From Sapientia aquatica (GTDB lineage Bacteria; Pseudomonadota; Gammaproteobacteria; Burkholderiales; Burkholderiaceae_D), in contig NZ_SMYL01000001.1 in NCBI RefSeq assembly GCF_004358105.1, forward strand, positions 310,001 through 374,000: a DNA stretch of 64,000 nt. Direction: 5' to 3'. Positions 57,711 to 64,000 of this stretch are shown here, piece after piece. Position 1 is the first letter of the stretch. The number at the start of each line of letters is the position of its first letter. The notes under the pieces are model-generated. The model ran no database searches. It was given only the letters and a program-made list of their open reading frames with translations, and was not told the origin of the DNA. Both the position numbers and the translations under genes were made by a program.

Positions 57711-60443
57711 ATGTACAACTATTTTTCAAAACTAAAACAACTAAGCGGGCTTGTCGCCTGCTGCACGGTGTTAGCCGCCTGCGGAAGCTCAGGTTCTGGC
57801 TCGACCCCAGCGGCGGTGACAGTAGCGCCCAGCGTCCAAGCCAAATCAACTCCCAATTTTACTGAGCTGGTGTCTTTGCCAGGAACCAATTCGACGGCAG
57901 TTCCAATCACGAATTCGGTCGTTGTTCAGTTTTCCGACGTCATTAATAGCGCATCGTTATCGGGCAATATGACGCTGACCTCTGGCGGCACCAGCGTCGC
58001 CGGTCAAACCGTTGCGGTCGGCTCGGGACTGATTTTTACCCCAACGGCGCCCTTGGCCTATTCAACCACCTACACCGTCACCGTTAGCCCCGGTTTGCAA
58101 GGTGTCAGCGGTGGCACGCTCTCTAGCGCAGTGACCTTTCAATTTACGACCGCAGCGCCGGTAGTCGGTGCAACGGGCGCAACTGGGCCTCAAGGTGCCC
58201 AAGGCGCGACTGGTCCAGCGGGCCCACAAGGTGCCACTGGTGCCACTGGCGCAACCGGCGCGACTGGCCCAGCAGGCCTACAAGGTGCCACAGGTGCCGC
58301 AGGTGCAACCGGCGCGACTGGCCCAGCAGGGCCGCAGGGTGCCACAGGTGCAACGGGTGCCACAGGTGCAACCGGTGCGACTGGCCCAGCGGGCCCACAA
58401 GGTGCCACAGGTGCAACTGGCGCTGCGGGTGCAACCGGTGCTCAAGGCGCAACTGGCCCAGCAGGGCCGCAGGGTGCCACAGGTGCAACCGGCGCGACGG
58501 GCCCAGCAGGTCCACAAGGTGCAACCGGCGCAACCGGTGCGACGGGTGCACAAGGGGCGGCCGGGCCAGGATCTGCTTTTGAATTGATCTACACCATGCC
58601 GACACCGACATCCAAAAATTCGGGTCTAAATGCGCAAGTAATCCTAGCGTTTTCGCAAGCGGTGGATCCTGCGACAGTCACCGCGAGTTCGGTGCAAGTC
58701 GTCGGCCCATTTGGCCCGGTTTCATCGACTTCACAGGTTTTCGGTTCGATGGTCGTGTTGACGATGAATCAGTCGTTTTCGACGGGAACTAATTACAACA
58801 TCGCGGTAGCTGGTTCGGTCACTAGCACGGCGGCCACCGGCGCCCAATCGTTGGGTCAGACCTATGCATTTCCATTTTCGACTGTAGGTTATCCAAGTCC
58901 TGGTGGCACGGTAGTATCGACGAGTAAAATTATTGCTGCTAACGACAACACGGGCAATTTCTTTCAAGCGTGGATTGAAATCGATGCAGGCAATTCCGAT
59001 TTGTATGTGAATAAATTTGACGTTACTGCTGGCGCTTGGGAACCTACGCCAATCAAGATGAATACTGCCCCAGTGCTCAATAATGGCAACTCCGTTTATG
59101 CGTTGGGATTAGATTCCAGGGGTTATCTCAATCTGGTCTGGGTAGAAAATACGGCATTGAACCAATCAACCATGTATTGGAGCACCTTGGCCGATGGGGC
59201 AACGACTTGGTCAACTCCGGTGCAAATTGATAGTGCGATGAATATCACTCCACAATCTTGCGTCGGATCACCATCGGCACAACAATCCAATTGTTCAAGC
59301 CTGGGAATGGCGGCCGATGGTCTAGGCAATTCTGTGATTGCTTTTGGGGTCTACAACAATAGCGCATCCCAGTCCGGTATCAGAATGGTTAGCGTAAATG
59401 CTTCTGCCGCGACGGCCACGGTTGCGACCGATATTTTTAATCCAACGTTTTATAAAAACTCGAACACCGCTATAACACTCTCGGTCGGGCAGCAAGGTAA
59501 TGCAATTATCGGTGTGACGCAATATTCATTCGTGTCGTTTGGAGGTAGCACTTACAGCTATTACTACGATGATGTGGCCTACTTGTACAAATCAGGAACG
59601 TGGGATAGCGGCACTATGCTGTACTCAACCACGTATGCCATCGTGAACGGTTCAAGTAATTATTCAGCCCCTTCTAGTCCGCTTATTGGCGTTGCTGACA
59701 ATGCTGGTAATGCGTACGCTTTGTATGTTAATGGTCAACGTTCGGGTTCGAACTACAGTGAGCAATTGATGGTCGCTGGGGCGGTGGGTTCGGCAAGTTG
59801 GTCCTCTACGCCAATTGTAGCGGGCTCAATTACTGGGGCTAATTATTGGAATTTCGGTCCTTTATTGGCAATCGACGACGGCGGTAGCGGACAGATTGCC
59901 ATTGCCTCTCGTCTGTACTCGGCAGCGGCCGGACCGATCCAATTGGTCGATGTCAAGGCGTCCGACTTTGTTGCTGGTTTATCTCAACCTAGCGCCGCGC
60001 CCACTTACTCAAACTTATCGTCGACGAGCATCTATCCCATCTTGATTTCGCGCGATAGTCTGGGCAATTTGTCGGTAACTGGCTCAAATTATGCGACAGG
60101 CCCCACGGTATTTACCTCGATTAGGAACGGGGCAACCGGAATTGTGACGGATACAGCGATCAATCTTGAGACCAATATGTATGTCCAGACCTGCGCAGCG
60201 TCAGCAACTGGTGCGATTTATTGCAATGAACAAGGCAATAATGGTTCCAACTATTTTGTTGGTGGGCTGAAGTTCAATCCTGCCACGATGGCATGGTCTG
60301 TTTCGCAGTCATCGATTATTACGGGTACCAATAATTACCTGTCGGCAGTCAATGCCAATGGCAATGGACAAGGTTTCCTCAGTTGGATTGCTGCCAGTTA
60401 TCAAAATCCGTTAGTTAATACGATGTATGGCGAATTGCAATAA
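57711..60443 (+). CDS. collagen-like lipoprotein with Ig-like domains
   Basis: A 910-aa surface lipoprotein. The signal peptide ends VLAAC (Cys24). A first bacterial Ig-like domain (Big_5 type, about 50-150) is followed by 45 uninterrupted Gly-X-Y triplets (153-287, mostly GAT, GPA, GPQ). A second Ig-like domain (about 290-395) follows, then about 500 residues of beta-rich sequence with repeated patterns such as [14 protein letters not shown] and [15 protein letters not shown], suggestive of a propeller. AGGGAGGG precedes ATG 57711. Likely roles are adhesion or matrix; this is inference. Confidence 0.88.
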   Translation: MYNYFSKLKQLSGLVACCTVLAACGSSGSGSTPAAVTVAPSVQAKSTPNFTELVSLPGTNSTAVPITNSVVVQFSDVINSASLSGNMTLTSGGTSVAGQTVAVGSGLIFTPTAPLAYSTTYTVTVSPGLQGVSGGTLSSAVTFQFTTAAPVVGATGATGPQGAQGATGPAGPQGATGATGATGATGPAGLQGATGAAGATGATGPAGPQGATGATGATGATGATGPAGPQGATGATGAAGATGAQGATGPAGPQGATGATGATGPAGPQGATGATGATGAQGAAGPGSAFELIYTMPTPTSKNSGLNAQVILAFSQAVDPATVTASSVQVVGPFGPVSSTSQVFGSMVVLTMNQSFSTGTNYNIAVAGSVTSTAATGAQSLGQTYAFPFSTVGYPSPGGTVVSTSKIIAANDNTGNFFQAWIEIDAGNSDLYVNKFDVTAGAWEPTPIKMNTAPVLNNGNSVYALGLDSRGYLNLVWVENTALNQSTMYWSTLADGATTWSTPVQIDSAMNITPQSCVGSPSAQQSNCSSLGMAADGLGNSVIAFGVYNNSASQSGIRMVSVNASAATATVATDIFNPTFYKNSNTAITLSVGQQGNAIIGVTQYSFVSFGGSTYSYYYDDVAYLYKSGTWDSGTMLYSTTYAIVNGSSNYSAPSSPLIGVADNAGNAYALYVNGQRSGSNYSEQLMVAGAVGSASWSSTPIVAGSITGANYWNFGPLLAIDDGGSGQIAIASRLYSAAAGPIQLVDVKASDFVAGLSQPSAAPTYSNLSSTSIYPILISRDSLGNLSVTGSNYATGPTVFTSIRNGATGIVTDTAINLETNMYVQTCAASATGAIYCNEQGNNGSNYFVGGLKFNPATMAWSVSQSSIITGTNNYLSAVNANGNGQGFLSWIAASYQNPLVNTMYGELQ
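58167..58571 (+). repeat. collagen-like Gly-X-Y repeat (45 triplets)
   Basis: Forty-five consecutive 9-base units encode Gly-X-Y. At a higher level the block [13 protein letters not shown] recurs several times. At DNA level the units vary at third positions, so the array is older or less homogenised than the 12-bp array at 51178. Confidence 0.93.
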
Positions 60444-60481
60444 CGGCGTTGATTTAGTAGCGCAGTAAGTAGCAAATAACG

Positions 60482-60510
60482 AAAGCCCACAGAATTTTGT
60501 GGGCTTTTTT
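60482..60510 (+). terminator. terminator after the collagen-like gene
   Basis: AAAGCCCAC pairs with GTGGGCTTT around AGAATTTT, followed by TTT. Confidence 0.87.
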
Positions 60511-60553
60511 CGTTGCCGAATCGCTGCTCGCTTCACCCGTATTAGGCGCGCGA

Positions 60554-60856
60554 TTAGGTTTTAGGCAGCTCGCGCAGCTCGATTGTGCCGCCGGCTTCGT
60601 AGTTTGGATTTCCAATTAAAAATCGTTTGGCGTCATCCAAGTCGTTTGCCTGAACGCGAATAAATCCGCTCAACGCCATTGGCGCAGGTTGTGCAGTTTA
60701 TCCCTTTTTTAGTCGCTCGCCTGCTCCGATAGCGCTGCCGCCGTCGAATTGGCCGCTCGCGCGAAGCATGCTCAAATACTGTTGCCACTGCACGCCGTCG
60801 TCGGCTTGTGCTGGATCTAATACATCGTTGAACATGAGTAGGATGTAGTCATTCAT
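60554..60856 (-). pseudogene. YCII-domain protein interrupted by an in-frame stop
   Basis: ATG 60856 (with GGAGG upstream) opens a frame beginning MNDYILLMFNDVLDPAQADD and running to GAGERLKKG. There a TAA stops it at 60700-60698. Without any frame change the same frame then continues TAQPAPMALSGFIRVQAND and LDDAKRFLIGNPNYEAGGTI to ELRELPKT and a second stop at 60554. The second half is the normal C-terminal half of YCII/DGPF-type proteins. One base substitution therefore seems to have broken a 100-codon gene. It follows the ASCH gene on the same strand. Confidence 0.8.
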
Positions 60857-60925
60857 GGTCGCCTCCAAATAAAAAATACGGTGCATGAACCACTCGTGCA
60901 GTGGCTCCAGCGGCTATCGCAAGCG

Positions 60926-61330
60926 TTACGAGGCAAGTGCACCCGACACCACTTCGAGCAGCTCAAAACGCAGCGCGACGAATTCAACATCGTCGTGCAA
61001 ATGGGCCAGGGGCAAACAGCGCCGATGGCAGTCTTGGAATTCTTGCGCGCTAGAAAAGGCCTCGCCGCGCCAGACTTCTTCGGCAATATTGCCAAATCTG
61101 ATGACGTCCACTTTGGTCGCTCGGATGATGCAGCGCAGACGTTGGCGCAAACCAACCACCGCGATTTCATCGCCGACCGCATCACTGCCGTCGCCATACT
61201 CGCCATCAGGTTGGTCGTAGTTGTCGAGCGTATCGGCGGTGACCGTTTTCATTGTGTCGATGACAATTCCGGGCAGACGGTCATCGTCCTCGTTGGCACC
61301 CCAAAACGGCAACCGCTTTCGTCGATTCAT
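60926..61330 (-). CDS. ASCH-domain protein
   Basis: A 134-aa protein matching the ASCH (PUA-like) domain pattern: KTVTADTLDNYDQPDGEYGD, DAVGDEIAVVGLRQRLRCII, VDVIRFGNIAEEVWRGEAF and DVEFVALRFELLEVV. ASCH proteins are thought to bind RNA or nucleotides; some are N4-acetylcytidine amidohydrolases. ATG 61330 fits the domain start, but the ribosome site is weak and the frame extends to 61462. The longer plus-strand frame over the same bases shows no domain and is rejected. Confidence 0.75.
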   Translation of the reverse strand: MNRRKRLPFWGANEDDDRLPGIVIDTMKTVTADTLDNYDQPDGEYGDGSDAVGDEIAVVGLRQRLRCIIRATKVDVIRFGNIAEEVWRGEAFSSAQEFQDCHRRCLPLAHLHDDVEFVALRFELLEVVSGALAS

Positions 61331-61660
61331 GTTGATGTTGCGCTTGTTTGGTTGGCGGTAGCTCGTGCCCCTCGGCGCTGGCACATTGATGATCGTTGCA
61401 GCGCTGATCGGCAACACCAAAAAGTCTATCGCGTAGCGCTCGTCTTGGCTATGCCAAAACAAGGAAAATTAGCGCGCCTTCGTTGGGCCTTGACATGCCA
61501 GGCAGACAAAACTAGGCCGACACAAAGCGCCGCCGCGTAGTTGGTTGACCGCTGTGGGCCGAAGGCGCGCTCTAATCTGGCCCGTCAACGTTTGCGATTG
61601 AGCGCGCGTTGTAGCAGTACGTAGATTATCTACGCAACCTAAACTAAACAGGATACAACC
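61331..61660. other. 330-base gap including the second conserved leader block
   Basis: The minus frame of the ASCH gene continues open to 61462 without recognisable sequence. From 61541 onward the region is the conserved upstream block of paralogue B. Nothing else is supported. Confidence 0.5.
61541..61660 (+). promoter_or_regulatory. conserved promoter/leader block, copy B
   Basis: The 120-base counterpart of 50954-51072: TTGACC at 61545, TCTAAT at 61571, the hairpin CGTAG-ATTAT-CTACG followed by CAACC, and ACAGGATACAACC just before the ATG. AGGA here is a clearer ribosome site than in copy A. Confidence 0.55.
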
Positions 61661-62062
61661 ATGAACAAATTACTCACCACTTTACTTGCTGCCACCTTAG
61701 CTACTGGTGCGGCATTTGCTCAAACACCTGCTGCTACGCCAAGCGCTGCTCCAGCTCCCGTGCCAGCCGTCACTGCTGCCGCTAGTGCGTCAACGACCAA
61801 AGCCACTAGTGAGGTCAAAGCAGCGACCAGCGCACCGCTTTCAGGAGCTGTCAAAACGACCAGCGCGGTGCAGACTAAAGCGCCTATCGCTGCTGCAACC
61901 GCGGCAAGCGCCACTAGCGCTAAAGCGAGCCAAGCCGCCACCTCGGCCAAAACGGCTGTGCCAGCGGCGGTGACAACGGCGACCGAAAAAGGCGCGGCGA
62001 AAATGACGACGGTTAAGACGGAAGTCAAGGCTGCTGCGGTGAAAGAGGCGTCAACGAAATAA
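61661..62062 (+). CDS. exported Ala-rich protein, paralogue B
   Basis: A 133-aa protein with exactly the same signal peptide as the gene at 51073 (MNKLLTTLLAATLATGAAFA) and a related Ala/Thr/Lys/Val-rich tail ending AAVKEASTK. It lacks the TAPA array. Its first 65 bases differ from paralogue A at one synonymous position, whereas the rest has diverged widely. No known domain; function unknown. Confidence 0.78.
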   Translation: MNKLLTTLLAATLATGAAFAQTPAATPSAAPAPVPAVTAAASASTTKATSEVKAATSAPLSGAVKTTSAVQTKAPIAAATAASATSAKASQAATSAKTAVPAAVTTATEKGAAKMTTVKTEVKAAAVKEASTK

Positions 62063-62101
62063 TCGCCGCTGAAATTAGTCAGTGCAATATTGAGAGGATA
62101 G

Positions 62102-62128
62102 AAACGGCGCTTAATGCGCCGTTTTTTA
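62102..62128 (+). terminator. terminator after Ala-rich paralogue B
   Basis: AAACGGCGC pairs with GCGCCGTTT around TTAAT, followed by a T-run. The stem is shared with the terminator of paralogue A. Confidence 0.87.
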
Positions 62129-62290
62129 TCGTGCCAGAATCGGCGTGGCGCTTGCGCGCAGGTCTCTTACAAACAGTTGCAATCGTTTCATTCATGCCGT
62201 CATCGCCGCATTACATCCTCGCGTTACTAGCCCAAGTCAGCATCTGACTGTCTGACTACCATCCCTTCAACGAATAACGCGAAAGATTGT

Positions 62291-63562
62291 ATGAACTCCC
62301 TAATGACGAAGTCTTTGCCCCAAATAAGCCGTGCTAGCGCGGCAATACGTAGCAACAAAACATTGATCGCCATCGCCTGTGTCACGCTGCTGTTGTCGGC
62401 CTGTGGAGGCGGTGATTTGTCGGTCGGCGTGGATGTGCCCATTGGCCCGAGCGGCTCCAGTACGCCCAATGTCGCACCGTTATTGCAAGCCGGGATGCAG
62501 CGCCAGTTTGCCGGTTCCGTCGTGCGCGTGGTGACGTATGCCGTGCCAGACGCGACCCACATCAACAACACGTTGGCCTATACCTTTAATCAAACGCAAA
62601 ACGTGCTGCAAGCACCCGCAAGTGCGCCCGCCAACTTTGATCTCAATTCGACCTACACCTACACCATCACCCAAGATCCCGGTACCGGTAGCGTGCCGAT
62701 TGCGCAAACGGTGGACGATTATCGCGATCTGTATTTGGATAAATACGGACAGTACACCGTCGATGTAGCACAAACGTCGAGCGTCATTGCCCGCGACGAA
62801 ACCGCCAACGCCTTAGGTGGTGGGCCGTATCAACAAACAACCCAAACGAGCACCAACTACACCACGCCGCGTGCGGGACTGTATTTCCCCTTGCAAAGCG
62901 GCGATAGCATTACGCTGCCTCAGTCCTACACCCAAACGTTGAGCTTCACCAACACCAATAGCGCCAATGTCGCGCCGCCCAATAATGTTAATCAGGCTTA
63001 CACCCGCAGCCGTACCGAATACGACGACAGCGCGTTTTTTTACCAGCAGAATAATGCCAACGGCAGCAGCGTGGCCGTGACTCAACATTCGGATGGTACT
63101 GGCTCCATCACATCCGCTAACGCGACCAATTCCACGACCCATACGGTAGGCGTGCCAAGCTTACTCAATGGCGGCTACATCATTCCGATTACCAGCGCGG
63201 TGACTTCTTCGGCGTCGGCGATCACCAATTATGCAGCCTTCGATTGGTACCCCAGCGGCGCGCTCCCGAACCAGCCTTTGGTCGCTGAAACGCAAACGGT
63301 AGTCGGCCCCGTGTCGAGCCTGCCAGCCCAATGCAGCGGCGCGTTACTCTTGCCCAATGTGATGCAAATCAATACGGTCACGACGAGTTTGAACACGGTG
63401 CAATCGAGCTATTCGACCACCAATACCCAATCGTTTAATTCCAACGGAACCACGCTGTGCAGCTTGTCGACGCAAACGACCAACTCGTATAGTTTGGAGA
63501 CTGGATTGCTGTTTTCCACCACGGTCACCACGACCAATTCGGTGCTCACAGCGAGTAATTAA
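62291..63562 (+). CDS. large lipoprotein of unknown function
   Basis: A 423-aa lipoprotein that I do not recognise. The signal peptide has a long n-region and ends TLLLSAC (Cys38), followed by GGGDLSVGVDVPIGPSGSST. The mature protein is very rich in Thr, Ser, Asn and Gln and reads as beta-rich, with repeated polar patterns (TNTQSFNSNG, YTQTLSFTNTNS). Only two further cysteines are seen (CSGALLL, LCSLST), possibly a disulfide. Met5 (MTKSLPQ) is an alternative start. It lies next to paralogue B, but no link is evident. Confidence 0.75.
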   Translation: MNSLMTKSLPQISRASAAIRSNKTLIAIACVTLLLSACGGGDLSVGVDVPIGPSGSSTPNVAPLLQAGMQRQFAGSVVRVVTYAVPDATHINNTLAYTFNQTQNVLQAPASAPANFDLNSTYTYTITQDPGTGSVPIAQTVDDYRDLYLDKYGQYTVDVAQTSSVIARDETANALGGGPYQQTTQTSTNYTTPRAGLYFPLQSGDSITLPQSYTQTLSFTNTNSANVAPPNNVNQAYTRSRTEYDDSAFFYQQNNANGSSVAVTQHSDGTGSITSANATNSTTHTVGVPSLLNGGYIIPITSAVTSSASAITNYAAFDWYPSGALPNQPLVAETQTVVGPVSSLPAQCSGALLLPNVMQINTVTTSLNTVQSSYSTTNTQSFNSNGTTLCSLSTQTTNSYSLETGLLFSTTVTTTNSVLTASN

Positions 63563-63578
63563 AAGGAAGGCCTGGCAT

Positions 63579-63601
63579 GGATGAATACCGGCAATTCATC
63601 C
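63579..63601. other. 8-bp stem hairpin downstream of the lipoprotein gene
   Basis: GGATGAAT pairs with ATTCATCC around a seven-base loop ACCGGCA. No T-tail follows. Confidence 0.5.
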
Positions 63602-63629
63602 CGTGCAAGGGGCGCCCAGTGCGAGTGCT

Positions 63630-63664
63630 TTGGATCAATCAACGGACTTCGTTGATTGATCCAA
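63630..63664. repeat. perfect 15-bp inverted repeat
   Basis: TTGGATCAATCAACG and its exact reverse complement CGTTGATTGATCCAA are separated by GACTT. There is no T-run on either side, so a standard intrinsic terminator is unlikely. Confidence 0.75.
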
Positions 63665-63980
63665 CCTGTCATGCTTCATGATCAGGAGTCTTTCATAAAG
63701 CAGTTAGATCGATCGTTGTAGAAAAAAATAGTCAAATTCAACAAATATTTTTGTTTTAATTCCGCATAATTGGTTGTTTTATTGTAGAGTCAATATTTTG
63801 AAAAATTGCTCAAGGACAATTCTAATGCGCGGCCTGCTATTTCTTGAAATCTCCTATTGCACCTCATCGCTGTACCTCATCGCTTCACCTCTGTTGACCT
63901 AGTGTTCTGCATGGTCTGTTGACCGCGCACCGGATCGACATTTATTTGCTGCACCTCCCTTCTAACTACCCCAATTGTTC

Positions 63981-64000
63981 ATGAAACTACGCCCATTTGT
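63981..64000 (+). CDS. possible start of a gene cut by the window end
   Basis: An ATG at 63981 opens MKLRPF to the end of the window. There is no ribosome site that decides it, and only six codons are visible. Confidence 0.2.

Larger units (their letters stand above)
63563..64000. other. 438-base end region with two hairpins
   Basis: It contains two inverted repeats (63579-63601 and 63630-63664), described separately, and a short direct repeat ACCTCATCGCT near 63859. No complete gene was found. Confidence 0.5.

Noticed and set aside
58144-58611. Minus-strand and alternative-frame reading frames through the collagen repeat
   Set aside because: They are repeat shadows with compositionally absurd products.
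60881-61540. 219-codon plus-strand frame overlapping the ASCH gene
   Set aside because: Although longer, it shows no domain pattern; the minus frame has a clear ASCH pattern.

Overview
The window looks like a chromosomal segment of a betaproteobacterium of the order Burkholderiales, most likely near Oxalobacteraceae. The evidence is gene content and order: surE-pcm-nlpD-rpoS; ndk-rlmN-pilW-rodZ-ispG-hisS-yfgM-bamB-der-hfq-hflX-hflK-hflC-hisZ-purA; rnr-rlmB; ppiA-ppiB-lpxH; plus a separate hisZ and glnB. Base composition is moderate, lower than in most relatives. This placement is inferred from content and was not tested by a search.

Bases 1-50460 are dense core genome. It opens with ppa, a tail-anchored Ser/Thr kinase, a FemAB-like acyltransferase head-to-head with nadE, and glnB. 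Next come the stationary-phase cluster surE-pcm-nlpD-rpoS, rlmD, a BAX-inhibitor-like membrane protein, and one long run of co-directional genes from ndk to a phosphoribosyltransferase (11.7-27.8 kb). That run mixes translation and RNA modification, isoprenoid and histidine synthesis, outer-membrane assembly, Hfq and the HflKC protease regulators; many of its genes overlap or sit a few bases apart. After tRNA-Leu come rnr-rlmB, cysE, an amino-acid permease, a PBP7-like endopeptidase, a peptide transporter, a diguanylate cyclase, lpxH-ppiB-ppiA, an L,D-transpeptidase coupled to a TPR protein, cysS, a DNA glycosylase, accA, tilS, lysC and tRNA-Ser.

From the terminator of tRNA-Ser to the window end (about 50.5-64.0 kb) the character changes. 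Gene density falls, intergenic repeats appear, and most products are exported or unknown. This accessory part holds two paralogous secreted Ala-rich proteins 10.6 kb apart that share a 5' leader and signal-peptide DNA; one carries nineteen 12-bp units. It also holds a PEP-CTERM protein behind a textbook sigma-54 promoter, a 13-unit TTCC tract, a GC-rich stretch with an MmyB-type regulator divergent from a methyltransferase, and a secreted MetX-like hydrolase. A collagen-like lipoprotein with 45 Gly-X-Y triplets, an ASCH protein followed by a YCII gene broken by an in-frame stop, and a large unrecognised lipoprotein complete it. No integrase, transposase or CRISPR array was seen.

The strongest candidates for new biology are the paralogous leader/signal-peptide pair, the sigma-54/inverted-repeat control of the PEP-CTERM gene, the probable CTG start of hflX, and the L,D-transpeptidase/TPR pair that appears to share a C-terminal domain type. 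All are read by eye without database searches.
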